DNA of 64,000 bases from Fodinibius roseus (GTDB lineage: Bacteria; Bacteroidota; Rhodothermia; Balneolales; Balneolaceae). The stretch covers positions 1 through 64,000 of the forward strand of contig NZ_FQUS01000023.1 in NCBI RefSeq assembly GCF_900129315.1, written 5' to 3'. The number at the start of each line of letters is the position of its first letter. Position 1 is the first letter of the stretch. Positions 43,593 through 52,562 of the stretch are shown here, piece after piece. A program made the translations under genes and the position numbers. Below the pieces are notes generated by a model. That model ran no database searches and had not been told where the DNA came from. It saw nothing but the letters and a program-made list of their open reading frames with translations.

Positions 43593-44031
43593 CAGGTCTT
43601 GTTTGTTCCCCGGTTGATCGACCGGCCGTACTTTCCGGAAGCGAAAAAAAATACACAACCCTCCAGGCCTGTCAGAGGCAACAAGTTATCGGTATGGCAA
43701 AGAGCGTACGCCGCCCCCTGCAACAGCCATGACAACGGTGATGAGTCATTCCTCTGCCGCGTTTCCTTTGTTGCATTTACCCAGCCGTGAGCCAAAAATC
43801 CGGAATAGGTCCTTCCCTGTTATTTTTTGTACCTTTCACCTTGCAGAAAGAGATCAGCCAGTAGCTCGAACCGATTCCTGTTTTTGTTTATACAGGCGGC
43901 TTTACAAAACCAGGCTGTTATCCTGAACGTAGCTGAAGGAATCAACCTCTACAAATCACAATCGTTATTTGAAGTTCTTCAGCAGGCTCAGAATGACCAC
44001 TTCAATGGTTTTCAAAACCTTCATATAATAT
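43593..44031. other. Intergenic stretch before rsmD with a palindromic repeat
   Basis: 439 bases without a credible gene. The right end holds the imperfect palindrome listed next. The middle contains short frames only. The rsmD promoter should be here. Confidence 0.5.
43917..44001. repeat. Imperfect palindromic intergenic repeat
   Basis: The left end, TTATCCTGAACGTAGCTGAA, and the right end, TTCTTCAGCAGGCTCAGAAT, are approximate reverse complements enclosing about 40 bases. Sequences of the form ATCCTGA.C..AG..GAAGGA...TTC..C.....CTCAGAATGAC are widespread small repeats in FCB-group and other genomes. This looks like one such element. Confidence 0.55.
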
Positions 44032-44586
44032 ATGCGCATCATTACCGGCCTACTCAAAGGAAGAAAAATTCACATCCCCAAGACCCTGGACGTACGTCCC
44101 ACTACCGACCGGACAAAAGAGGGACTTTTTTCTATTTTGGATGCCCGGAAGTATATTCGCGGGGCCCGGGTGCTCGATCTGTTCGGAGGGTCGGGGAACC
44201 TGGGGTTCGAAGCCCTCTCCCGCGGCTGTGAAAGCGTCCTCTTCGTGGACAGTGACCGCCGCAATATACGTCACATCGAAAAAGTGGCGGAAGAGTTTGA
44301 GTTGTCCGACCAGATACGAACGGCTGTCTCGCAGGTAGAGGACTTTTTGGAAGGCATGCCCCTATCATACGACATCATTTTTGCCGACCCGCCGTACGAC
44401 TACCCGCTGATGGATGAGATGATTGAAACCATCCTATCGGATGGCTGGCTTGCGGACAACGGGTGGCTGATCCTGGAGCACGACAAGCGGCACGATTTCA
44501 GCGATCACGCTCACTGCGCCTATAAAAAAGAATACGGACGGACGCATATCAGTATATTCCTGCCCGAAGAGGGCGTACAATTCTAA
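44032..44586 (+). CDS. rsmD: 16S rRNA (guanine966-N2)-methyltransferase RsmD
   Basis: A 184-residue SAM-dependent enzyme that methylates G966 of 16S rRNA. The start MRIITGLLKGRKI and VRPTTDRTKEGLFSIL (21-36) are the RsmD signature. VLDLFGGSGNLGFEALSRG (47-65) is the SAM-binding motif and ADPPYDYP (118-125) the catalytic motif IV. Length is normal. The coaD gene follows by 13 bases, the common rsmD-coaD pairing. Confidence 0.95.
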   Translation: MRIITGLLKGRKIHIPKTLDVRPTTDRTKEGLFSILDARKYIRGARVLDLFGGSGNLGFEALSRGCESVLFVDSDRRNIRHIEKVAEEFELSDQIRTAVSQVEDFLEGMPLSYDIIFADPPYDYPLMDEMIETILSDGWLADNGWLILEHDKRHDFSDHAHCAYKKEYGRTHISIFLPEEGVQF

Positions 44587-44599
44587 CCACTGCTCACCT

Positions 44600-45106
44600 A
44601 TGAAAACCTTAGCTCTTTATCCCGGCTCTTTTGACCCCATCACCTACGGTCACCTCGATATCCTGGAGCGAGCCACCGAACTTTTTAGCAAGATTATCGT
44701 CACGATCGCCGTCAACAATAACAAGGATACGGTCTTCTCCGGCGACGAGCGCGAGGCGCTGATCCGGGAATGCCTGAACGGCAAAGATTGGGCCTCGCGG
44801 GTGGAGGTTCAGCAATTTACAGGATTGCTCGTTGACTTCGCCAAAGAGAAAAATGCCCAGACGCTCATTCGGGGCGTACGGCAGATCTCCGATTTCGAAT
44901 ACGAATTCCGCATGGCCCTGACCAATCGCCGGCTGGCACCCGAGGTGGATACCGTTTTTTTGATGCCCAACGAACAGCTCACCTTCATCTCCGCCTCGCT
45001 TGTCAAGGAAGTCGGCTACTGGGGCGGCGACCTCTCCTCTTTCGTTCCCGAGCATGTGGCCGAAGCGCTGACGGCCAAGTTCGAAGAACAGCGGGCATCG
45101 GAGTAA
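44600..45106 (+). CDS. coaD: Phosphopantetheine adenylyltransferase
   Basis: A 168-residue nucleotidyltransferase that makes dephospho-CoA from 4'-phosphopantetheine and ATP. It has YPGSFDPITYGHLDI at residues 7-21 with the T/HxGH motif as TYGH, RGVRQISDFEYEFRMALTNR near 91-110, and the ISSTxxR-like site near 136 as ISASLVKEV, where the usual second Ser-Thr pair is Ala-Ser. The substitution is in a loop that varies in this family, so activity is still likely. It is co-transcribed with rsmD. Confidence 0.95.
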   Translation: MKTLALYPGSFDPITYGHLDILERATELFSKIIVTIAVNNNKDTVFSGDEREALIRECLNGKDWASRVEVQQFTGLLVDFAKEKNAQTLIRGVRQISDFEYEFRMALTNRRLAPEVDTVFLMPNEQLTFISASLVKEVGYWGGDLSSFVPEHVAEALTAKFEEQRASE

Positions 45107-45346
45107 AACCAGGAGAGCCATCGAAAAAGCTTACCAGTGAAGATTGGAAACAGATCAACAAAAAATTCGGGATCATATACCGTGACTAAGCCGGCGTATC
45201 AATTACGGTATAACCCATAAAGGAAAAAGGAGCCTGTTCCCGGACAAATAAAAGGTTGTAAAGTCCTTTTAGAATAAGAGCCTGTTTTTTTCTATTTTCC
45301 TTCCTTCTTTACAAAAACCAATACAAAAACTGAATAACCAGACTTC

Positions 45347-46540
45347 ATGATTTCCAAGCGTGCCCAATCCGTTGCGCCTTCTGCGACACTTGCCATTTCT
45401 GCCAGAGCCAAGGAACTGAAACGACAGGGAAAGTCCATTATCTCCCTGAGTGCCGGAGAGCCGGACTTCAAGACGCCGGAGCATATCTGCGATGCCGCCA
45501 TCCAGGCCATCAGGGATGGTTTCCATGGCTATACCATGAATACCGGGACCCCGGAGCTGCGCGAAAGCATTTCGATAAAGCTGCAGCGCGATAACGGGCT
45601 TTCCTACGACCCCTCACAGATTATCTGTACCAACGGGGGAAAACAGGCCCTGGGATTCAGCATGCTGGCGATGCTGGACGAAGGGGACGAAGTGATCATT
45701 CCGGCCCCGTACTGGGTTTCCTATCCGGAGATGGTGAAGATGGCCGACGGTACGCCCGTGACCATCCGCACATCTTTCGAAAATAATTACCGGATGACCC
45801 CGCAGCAGCTCGAAGACGCGATCACGGAACATACCAAGGCCCTCCTGCTCTGCTCGCCTTCCAATCCCACGGGCACCTGCTACACAGCCGATGAGCTCGA
45901 AGCCCTGGCCGACGTGCTGCGCGAATACCCGGATGTCACAATCATATCGGACGAAATTTACGAGTATATTGTGTTCGAGGGCGATCATGTGGGCATCCTG
46001 AACGCAGCTCCCGATCTCAAGGAGCGCACGCTCTATATCAACGGGTTTTCCAAGGGCTTTGCCATGACGGGCTGGCGGCTGGGATACCTGGCGGGCCCGC
46101 AGCATTTTGTGAATGCGGTGGCCAAAATACAAAGCCAGGAAACCTCGGCTCCCTCCTGCATTTCGCAGAAAGCCGGTGAAGCGGCCTACCGCGGCAGCCT
46201 GGATGCGATAGACACCATGCGCGAATCGTTTAAAAAGCGCCGCAATTTTATTTTTGAAAAACTGTCGGCGATAGAGGGACTCCAATGCTTTAAGCCTTCG
46301 GGTGCTTTTTATGTGTTCCCGGATATTTCGCATTACCTGGGTACCACGACGGAGGACGGGGAAGCGATTGACACCAGCACCGATTTGTGCCTGTATCTGA
46401 TCGAGCAGCAGGGACTGGCAGCCGTACCGGGGGATGCTTTTGGGGAACCCAACGGCATCCGACTCAGCTATGCTTCCGGGATGGATGAACTCAAGGAAGC
46501 GATGAGCCGCCTGGAAGACGGGTTGCGTAAGCTATCCTGA
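45347..46540 (+). CDS. Aspartate-type pyridoxal-phosphate aminotransferase (class I, Ib-like)
   Basis: A 397-residue fold-type I transaminase. The PLP lysine is K236 in NGFSKGFAMTGWRLGY. PSNPTGTCY (171-179) and SDEIYEYIVF (201-210) bind the cofactor, and SAGEPDFKTP (35-44) is the substrate loop. The sequence is of the thermophile/Bacillus AspB type, which makes aspartate/oxaloacetate and often prephenate products. A role in aromatic amino acid synthesis is possible but not shown. It is followed by a long hairpin and sits in its own transcript. Confidence 0.92.
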   Translation: MISKRAQSVAPSATLAISARAKELKRQGKSIISLSAGEPDFKTPEHICDAAIQAIRDGFHGYTMNTGTPELRESISIKLQRDNGLSYDPSQIICTNGGKQALGFSMLAMLDEGDEVIIPAPYWVSYPEMVKMADGTPVTIRTSFENNYRMTPQQLEDAITEHTKALLLCSPSNPTGTCYTADELEALADVLREYPDVTIISDEIYEYIVFEGDHVGILNAAPDLKERTLYINGFSKGFAMTGWRLGYLAGPQHFVNAVAKIQSQETSAPSCISQKAGEAAYRGSLDAIDTMRESFKKRRNFIFEKLSAIEGLQCFKPSGAFYVFPDISHYLGTTTEDGEAIDTSTDLCLYLIEQQGLAAVPGDAFGEPNGIRLSYASGMDELKEAMSRLEDGLRKLS

Positions 46541-46662
46541 AAATATGACCGGCCGTAAAGCGTTTGGCACATTTTATGTTATATGATGAGTAGGTACAAT
46601 TGATACATGAAATCAGAAAATATCCTGATGGGAGAGATGCAACCGTCTCCAACAGCAGGAAG

Positions 46663-46699
46663 AAACAGGGAAAGCCGCTCCGTTGGACTTTCCCTGTTT
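46663..46699 (+). terminator. Long terminator-like hairpin after the aminotransferase
   Basis: AAACAGGGAAAG (46663-46674) pairs perfectly over 12 bp with CTTTCCCTGTTT (46688-46699) around a 13-base loop. The last Ts of the stem act as a short U-tract. It lies 120 bases after the aminotransferase stop and 40 bases before the FmdB-like gene. Confidence 0.65.
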
Positions 46700-46738
46700 G
46701 TAGAACTTAGAATACTTTAACAGCTACTATTAACCGCT

Positions 46739-47053
46739 ATGCCTACATACGAATACAAACGAGAAGACGGAACCACATTCGAAGTAAAACAAAGTATTAA
46801 TGACGATGCCCTGGAACACTGTCCCGAAACCGGGCAAAAAGTAAAGCGCATTATTTCCGGCGGAGGGGGTGTGGTCTATAAAGGGGAGGGCTGGTATGTC
46901 ACTGATTACAAGGACAGCGACCGCAAGGAGAAGCGGGCTGAAGCCGCCAAGAAGTCCAACGGTGAGGCCACCTCATCCAAAACCAGCGGTGAAAACAGCG
47001 GCAGCAATAGTACCAAGTCCACGAATACGGCCGATACCACTACGGATACCTAA
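46739..47053 (+). CDS. FmdB-like small protein with degenerate zinc ribbon
   Basis: A 104-residue protein. It keeps the FmdB-family frame: MPTYEYKREDGTTFEV at the start and VKRIISGGGGVVYKGEGWYVTD at 42-63 (given in outline), then a low-complexity Lys/Ser/Thr/Asn tail. The family normally has two CxxC pairs that bind zinc. Here the first pair is gone (YKREDG) and the second is reduced to a single cysteine (HCPETGQ). It therefore probably does not bind zinc in the usual way. Function of the family is unknown. Confidence 0.8.
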   Translation: MPTYEYKREDGTTFEVKQSINDDALEHCPETGQKVKRIISGGGGVVYKGEGWYVTDYKDSDRKEKRAEAAKKSNGEATSSKTSGENSGSNSTKSTNTADTTTDT

Positions 47054-47065
47054 CAGGGGGGCGTC

Positions 47066-47199
47066 GAAAAACCAGGGTTTTGTTCAAGGTCAACGCCAAC
47101 GGGAGGTTGGAACCGCAGCATATAACCTCTATGTGAGGATCTCAACCAGTCGGTAACAACGTCATTGGACAAAAGATCGGTTTTGCAAAGTCCTTAACA
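47066..47199 (+). repeat. Dispersed intergenic repeat, copy A
   Basis: This copy aligns with 41104-41240 in inverted orientation. Its arms are TTTTGTTCAA (47078-47087) and TTGGACAAAA (47165-47174), a 10-bp inverted repeat with one mismatch enclosing 77 bases. It fills almost the entire gap between the FmdB-like gene and the GbsR-type regulator, so it must influence or carry the regulator's promoter or leader. Confidence 0.75.
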
Positions 47200-47217
47200 A
47201 CTGAATCCGGTTCACCT

Positions 47218-47826
47218 ATGGTGCCTGACAAGCGTTCTCAAACCCATAAAGAAGCGTTAGAGCAATTCGTACTGCTCTGGGGAGAAATGGCCTCGGCGTG
47301 GGGCATCAATAAGACCATGGCCCAGATTCACGCCCTGCTCTACGCCGAAGCCGACCCGCTTGATACGGACACCATCATGAAGCAGCTGGATATCAGCCGC
47401 GGCAATGCCAATATGAACCTTCGTAACCTTTTACAGTGGCAGCTCATCCGCAAGGTACATTTTAAAGGAAGCCGCAAAGATTATTATACGGCTGAAAAAG
47501 AGGTTTGGAATATGGTGGCCACGATCATACGGGAACGACAGCAGCGCGAGGTAGCCCCCATCCGCCAAAACCTGAATGAGTGCCTTCAGCTTTTCGATGA
47601 TAAGGAGCAACTTTCCGGGGAGGAAGCGGCCTTCCGCGAGCGGATCGAGAACTTTACGGAATTCCTGGAGATGTTCGAACGGTTTACCGAAGCGCTCCTC
47701 CCGTATATCAACAAGCGCAATTTGAAATTCCTGAAACACCTGGTGAAACTGGCCGAGATGAAACACAGCATAACCGGTACCGACTCCTCATCATCCGCAA
47801 CCGAATCAAGTGAGGGATCACCATGA
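47218..47826 (+). CDS. GbsR/MarR-family transcriptional regulator
   Basis: A 202-residue winged-helix regulator. The N-terminal 15-100 has a MarR-like fold (WGINKTMAQIHALLYAEADP, LDISRGNANMNLRNLLQWQL) with the recognition helix around residues 56-75. A helical part at about 105-190 follows. GbsR-type proteins control choline/betaine or other osmoprotectant genes in Bacillus, but no such target is nearby. Its stop overlaps the yraN start (ATGA), so the pair is translationally coupled. Confidence 0.85.
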   Translation: MVPDKRSQTHKEALEQFVLLWGEMASAWGINKTMAQIHALLYAEADPLDTDTIMKQLDISRGNANMNLRNLLQWQLIRKVHFKGSRKDYYTAEKEVWNMVATIIRERQQREVAPIRQNLNECLQLFDDKEQLSGEEAAFRERIENFTEFLEMFERFTEALLPYINKRNLKFLKHLVKLAEMKHSITGTDSSSSATESSEGSP

Positions 47827-48209
47827 GTGACAATGATAAAACCACCAGGGAATTGGGCCGTGAAGGCGAGGAGCTGGCCGCCGCCTACCTTGAATCAAAG
47901 GGATATACGATCCTGGAGCGAAACTATCACTTCAGGCACGCTGAAGTGGATATTGTAGCCTACGACAATGAGGCCTATATCGTATTTGTAGAGGTCAAAC
48001 AGCGTTCCAGCAACCAGTACGGGAAACCGGAGGAGTATGCGGACCGGCAGAAAATGGAAAAGGTGTACAAGGCGGCCGAAGCCTGGATCTATGAACGAAA
48101 AATGGACGGGGCGCCGGTCCGTTTCGATGTCATATCCATTCTCCATCCCCCGGGTGGGTCGCCCGACATCAAGCACTTCGAAAATGCTTTTACGAAGGGA
48201 CGGCGATAA
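47823..48209 (+). CDS. yraN: YraN family protein (UPF0102)
   Basis: A 128-residue predicted endonuclease-fold protein. Family motifs are REGEELAAAYLESKGYTIL near 11-29, HAEVDIVAYD near 39-48, and FVEVKQRSS near 54-62. The D/E-x-K core (D, EVK) is that of Holliday-junction resolvase-like nucleases. The real function is unknown. It overlaps the GbsR gene by four bases. Confidence 0.92.
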   Translation: MSDNDKTTRELGREGEELAAAYLESKGYTILERNYHFRHAEVDIVAYDNEAYIVFVEVKQRSSNQYGKPEEYADRQKMEKVYKAAEAWIYERKMDGAPVRFDVISILHPPGGSPDIKHFENAFTKGRR

Positions 48210-48376
48210 CCGCTCATCGCACTATCGATCTTGTAGTAGGTTCTTGTGATCCGTGCATTCGTATTTCCCAGACCTAACAATATATGAATCCATAATAGTT
48301 GCAATCCCCATGCCATATTTCGTACCAAATAAAAGTATGCACAACGCCATTTACCATAAACAATGGATATCGTTAT

Positions 48377-48397
48377 GGTGAGAAGCCCGGTCTCACC
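48377..48397. other. Perfect 7-bp hairpin between yraN and the FtsB-like gene
   Basis: GGTGAGA (48377-48383) and TCTCACC (48391-48397) pair around a 7-base loop in the 281-base gap after yraN. There is no T-run, so it is not a clear terminator. It may be a protein or leader site. Confidence 0.35.
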
Positions 48398-48490
48398 AAC
48401 ACTATCATTTAGAAAATTGCGTTTCAGTAATGTTTTGTAGTATCTTGTATCGAAAGCGGACTCCTGTTAAAATTTAGCTTTATACTCTCG

Positions 48491-48796
48491 ATGAAGATCA
48501 AATACCTGAATCCTCTGCGCTGGCGTAAGTCCTTTCTGGCTCTTATCCTCGGCGGCGTGGTGTTCATCTGGTTTGCGTTTTTCGACACTTATAGTATATG
48601 GACCCGCATTCAGCTAAACCAGCGCATGGATCATCTGCAAACAAAAAAGCAAGAACTCCAGCAGGAAACGCTCATTTTAAAGGAAAAGATCGAGAATCTG
48701 GAAACGGATCCCAGTTTGCTCGAACGTATCGCCCGTGAAGAATACGGGATGAAAAAAGAGGGGGAAACCGTTTATAAAATCAGGGAAGTGGATTAG
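48491..48796 (+). CDS. FtsB/DivIC-family septum formation protein
   Basis: A 101-residue bitopic inner-membrane protein. Residues 15-35 form one membrane helix (LALILGGVVFIWFAFFDTYS), followed by a coiled coil (LNQRMDHLQTKKQELQQETL) and the conserved end REEYGMKKEGETVYKI. FtsB/DivIC links FtsL and FtsQ/DivIB in the division complex. No other division gene lies beside it here. Confidence 0.85.
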   Translation: MKIKYLNPLRWRKSFLALILGGVVFIWFAFFDTYSIWTRIQLNQRMDHLQTKKQELQQETLILKEKIENLETDPSLLERIAREEYGMKKEGETVYKIREVD

Positions 48797-48965
48797 TCCC
48801 CATACAAAGCTGCGGTTGTCATGCCAATCCGCTGACCACCGACTTCTTTTTTATCCTTCATTCCTAAGCACATCTCCCTTATACTACAGACACTTTAGTC
48901 AAGTTATAATATCTTAACGCCTGATACCCAGCAGCAAAACTTCCGTTTTCCAGCCATATTTCTAC

Positions 48966-51731
48966 ATGAACAGCTACCGGACATATGTTAAAGGCCGAAG
49001 ATACGCCCAAGGCTGGATCCTCTTTATGCTCCTTGCGGGTATGGCCAACCTGTTGCAGGCCCAGGATACGGGAATGGGAAGAGCCGATACCCTGGGCAGG
49101 GGCATGACCGGTGGTGCCGGGCAACAGGGTCCCCCGGGAGAGCGGGGGGGGACCGGCCAGCAGGGAGTCGCCCCTGTTCCCGAACAAGAGGGACAAATTA
49201 ACTTCCAGTCGAGCGATTCGCTGGTTTTTGTATTCGATACCAGCCGCACGGCGACCCTCTATGGCTCGGCTTCGGTTTCTCATTCTGCGGGTCAGCTTAA
49301 AGCGGGTAAAGTCTCCCTCAATCTCGATCAAAATATTGTAAGTGCCGATACGCAAACGCCCCAGGATACCCTGTCGCAACCCGTCCTGATCCGGGAAAAT
49401 GACGAGGTGCGAAGCAACCGCATCGATTTTAATTACCAGACGGAAAAAGGACGGTTTGAGGTGGCACGGGTGAATATACAGGATGGACGAGTTACCGGCA
49501 CACGTGTTAAAAAAACCGGTCCTCATGTGGTCTTTTTGGAAGATGCCATCTATTCCACCTGTATGCTCGATCATCCTCATTATTATATTAAGGCGGCTCG
49601 GATGAAAGTCGTGGATGAAGAAAAAATCTTCTTTGAGCGGGCCCGCCTGTTTATCCTGGATATTCCCTACCCGCTCGTCTTTCCCTTCGGGTACCTGCCG
49701 GGCAAGTTTGACCGCAAGCAATCGGGATTGCTGGAACCAACCTATGCCTTCCAGAACAAACAGACGCGCGGTCTCGGCCTGCAGAACCTGGGTTGGTTCC
49801 AGTATTTCAACGACTACATTACCGCACAGGCCTCGATGGATATTTTTACCTCGGGCTCCTACTTTGTGGATGCACAGACCAACTACAGGGTCCGCAACAA
49901 ATTCGACGGGAGTATACAGATTGGGTATTCGAATGACAATTCGGGATTGGAGCCTACGGATCCCGGCTACCAGACCACCGTTCAAAAACGACTGGCTATT
50001 TCGCACCGTCAGGACTTCTCCCCCTATGCCAGTTTTAACAGCAACATCAACCTGCGCACCGCCGATTATTTTCAACAGAATTCATACGATCCCACCGATC
50101 GTGCGGAAACAAGCACCAGCTCGAATGTAAATTACCGGTATCGTCACCCCGAAAATCTGTATAACTTCGACATATCCGTACGGCAGAACCAAAATTTCAA
50201 GACCAATGTCACACGGCTTTCCGGGCCGGATATGAATTTCAGTTTAAAACGCTTTTCCCCTTTTGAAAATGAACAAACGACCTCTGAGAACCAAAATTGG
50301 TACGAAAATATTTCGGTCAGCTACCAAAACACCTTTGACTCCGAGTTCGACTATCGTCCCACCCGGGCCGACTCGGCCCGCTACAACTGGTTCGAAGCGC
50401 TCATGGATCCGGACAAATATCAGGAGGCTACCGGAGAAAACGAGCACTACCAATATGGCTTTCAGCAACAGGCCGATATCAGCCTGGGACAGATACTCAA
50501 CAGCCGGTTCCTCAATCTGAGCGCCAACGCCAATTACAATGAGTACTGGTTTCCCACCACCACTTTAAAATCGTTCAATGCCGATTCCAATGAAGTAGAA
50601 GAGCGACGGGTACGGGGCTTTACCACAGCCCGCGATTTCTCGACGGGATTGAGCTTTTCCACGACCGTCTACGGGCTGATGAATGCCAAGATCGGAAAAC
50701 TGCAAAGTTTTCGCCATACGCTTCGCCCCTCTCTTTCCCTTAGCTACCGCCCCGATTTCAGCAGCGATTTCTGGGGCTTTTATCGCACCGTACAAACGGA
50801 TACCACCCGGCAAGCGGATGGAACCGTGCCGACCCGGCGCTATTCCATTTTTGAGAACGAGGTGTTCCGGGGTCCGGGTCGGGGCGAGCAGCGGTCGCTG
50901 GGCTTCAGCATCAACAATACCTTTGAGGCGAAGCAGGTCAAACGCGACTCCACAGGCGAGAAGCAGGAGAATGTGATCCGGCTCATCGACCAGCTGAACA
51001 TGAGCTCAAGCTATAACTTCGCGGCCGACAGCCTGAAACTGGCCGATCTCAATACCTCTTTTTCCGCCCGTATCATTGATGGAATGAGCATCCGGGCCAG
51101 CGCCAATTTTAATTTTTATGAGCGGAATGAACAGGGCAACAAGATCGACCGGTTTTTGCTGCCCAACTCAGGGAAGCCGTTTGAGATGACGCGCTTCTCG
51201 GCCAGTACCAGCTACTCCTTTGACTGGGGACGCAGCGGGGGATTGCAAACCAGTAACCGGGACCCCTATTTCCCTGCAAACTACGATCCGCTCAACCAGC
51301 GGATATTCCACCCGGTGGATCCGCACTTTAACACCCAGCCGGTGCAGGAGTTCAACTCTCCTTTCTCTTTTTCTGTGAACTTCAGCTACCGGTGGAACCT
51401 GAATCCGACGGGCAGCAACCGTACCTCGGCGACTATCAATGCCAATAACATTAACCTGAAACTTACCCCTCGGTGGGACTTCCGTACCCAGATCGGATAC
51501 GATTTTGTCCGCAAGGAGCTCACTCCTTCCCAATTTTCGCTGAACAGGAGCATGCACTGCTGGAATCTTTCCTTTACGATGAATCCCTTCGGGGAATCCC
51601 AGTACTACTTCTTTTCGCTCCGGATCGATGCGGGACAGCTGCAGGGGATCATCCAAAAACTCCCGATCCTCAATAACCTTGAACGCAGTTCAACTCCCAC
51701 AGGCCGGGGAGCCCCGCGTGGTTTTAGATAA
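48966..51731 (+). CDS. lptD: LPS-assembly protein LptD with a short collagen-like stretch
   Basis: A 921-residue outer-membrane protein. The N-terminus has a basic, hydrophobic export signal ending QAQD. After it come about six Gly-X-Y triplets (GGAGQQGPPGERGGTGQQG). The OstA/LptA-like jellyroll runs about 75-210 (ATLYGSASVSHSAGQLKAGK, DDVVFLED-type strand), with TCMLDHPHYYIKA near 197 and FPFGYLPGKFDRKQSGLLEP near 240. A large barrel of Asn/Tyr/Phe-rich strands fills the rest. It should insert LPS at the outer leaflet with LptE, which is not in the window. It lacks obvious cysteine pairs like those of E. coli LptD. Confidence 0.88.
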   Translation: MNSYRTYVKGRRYAQGWILFMLLAGMANLLQAQDTGMGRADTLGRGMTGGAGQQGPPGERGGTGQQGVAPVPEQEGQINFQSSDSLVFVFDTSRTATLYGSASVSHSAGQLKAGKVSLNLDQNIVSADTQTPQDTLSQPVLIRENDEVRSNRIDFNYQTEKGRFEVARVNIQDGRVTGTRVKKTGPHVVFLEDAIYSTCMLDHPHYYIKAARMKVVDEEKIFFERARLFILDIPYPLVFPFGYLPGKFDRKQSGLLEPTYAFQNKQTRGLGLQNLGWFQYFNDYITAQASMDIFTSGSYFVDAQTNYRVRNKFDGSIQIGYSNDNSGLEPTDPGYQTTVQKRLAISHRQDFSPYASFNSNINLRTADYFQQNSYDPTDRAETSTSSNVNYRYRHPENLYNFDISVRQNQNFKTNVTRLSGPDMNFSLKRFSPFENEQTTSENQNWYENISVSYQNTFDSEFDYRPTRADSARYNWFEALMDPDKYQEATGENEHYQYGFQQQADISLGQILNSRFLNLSANANYNEYWFPTTTLKSFNADSNEVEERRVRGFTTARDFSTGLSFSTTVYGLMNAKIGKLQSFRHTLRPSLSLSYRPDFSSDFWGFYRTVQTDTTRQADGTVPTRRYSIFENEVFRGPGRGEQRSLGFSINNTFEAKQVKRDSTGEKQENVIRLIDQLNMSSSYNFAADSLKLADLNTSFSARIIDGMSIRASANFNFYERNEQGNKIDRFLLPNSGKPFEMTRFSASTSYSFDWGRSGGLQTSNRDPYFPANYDPLNQRIFHPVDPHFNTQPVQEFNSPFSFSVNFSYRWNLNPTGSNRTSATINANNINLKLTPRWDFRTQIGYDFVRKELTPSQFSLNRSMHCWNLSFTMNPFGESQYYFFSLRIDAGQLQGIIQKLPILNNLERSSTPTGRGAPRGFR

Positions 51732-51920
51732 CAGGTAGAGGTAAAAAGCTGCAATTTTCCAATCTTCGAGCTAAATCACCCATTTTGATAAAGTTTATGC
51801 AACGGATTTTTGAATTCATCATGATGAAACTTTGTCATCCGGAATGAACAATATCGGATAGCTGATAGCTGAGTATAACTATTCAGCAAAACATATCCCG
51901 GGAAAGAATGGGTATGCTTG

Positions 51921-51951
51921 AAAAAGGGTGAAAGGTCCCAGCCGTACCCTT
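51921..51951 (-). terminator. Terminator after ribE
   Basis: On the minus strand AAGGGT and ACCCTT form the stem, followed by Ts. It overlaps the ribE stop codon. The loop is 16 bases, so efficiency is uncertain. The same hairpin read on the plus strand also has a T-rich end. Confidence 0.55.
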
Positions 51952-52543
51952 ATTTTCTGCGATTCTCCATGTACTTAATAACATACTTACCCAACACATC
52001 AAACTCCAGGTTGACCGTATCGCCCGCATTCCTGGTTTTCAGGTTGGTATGTTCATAGGTATACGGAATAATAGCGACCGTAAAAGCATTCTCTTGCTCC
52101 CGGGCTACCGTCAGGCTGATACCATCGAGGGCGATGCTTCCGCGTCCGACCACCAGCGCCGTATGCTCTGCAGGGTAGGATACGGTCAGCAACCAATCCG
52201 ATCCCTCCTTTTCAATCTGCTGTATCGTGCCGATAGCATCAACATGGCCCTGAACAAGATGACCATCCAGCAGCTGATCGGGACGCAATGAACGTTCCAG
52301 GTTCAGCAGATCCTCTTCCACGAGGTCCCCAATATTCGTTTTGCGCAATGTCTCCTCCACGCTTTGGACCGTAAATGTTGTTTCATTATGCCTTGTAACC
52401 GTGTGGCATACGCCATTGATACTAATGCTTTGATCGACCTGCAGCTCATCTGCAAATCCACAGGCAATGGTGAGTTCCCTGCCGCCATCGGACGGGTCAA
52501 TTTGCAGCAGTTGTCCCACTTCCTGAATAATTCCTGTAAACAT
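51950..52543 (-). CDS. ribE: Riboflavin synthase alpha chain
   Basis: A 197-residue enzyme that dismutates two 6,7-dimethyl-8-ribityllumazine molecules to riboflavin. It has two lumazine-binding repeats. The first begins MFTGIIQEVGQ (residues 1-11) and the second HLVQGHVDAIGTI (near 98), with SISINGVCHTV (near 40) and SIALDGISLTV (near 136) as paired substrate motifs. Length is normal. It is on the same strand as ribD, 136 bases downstream of it, with an inverted-repeat element in the gap. Confidence 0.95.
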   Translation of the reverse strand: MFTGIIQEVGQLLQIDPSDGGRELTIACGFADELQVDQSISINGVCHTVTRHNETTFTVQSVEETLRKTNIGDLVEEDLLNLERSLRPDQLLDGHLVQGHVDAIGTIQQIEKEGSDWLLTVSYPAEHTALVVGRGSIALDGISLTVAREQENAFTVAIIPYTYEHTNLKTRNAGDTVNLEFDVLGKYVIKYMENRRK

Positions 52544-52562
52544 AAGTTATTTGTTTGTTTTG

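Noticed and set aside
43599..44231. Frames before and across the start of rsmD
   Set aside because: They cover a palindromic repeat and then run out of frame through rsmD, so they are not genes.
45107..45290. Third full copy of the dispersed repeat after coaD
   Set aside because: Only the ends (ATCGAAAAA and AAAGTCCTT) match; the middle does not align, so it was not listed as a copy.
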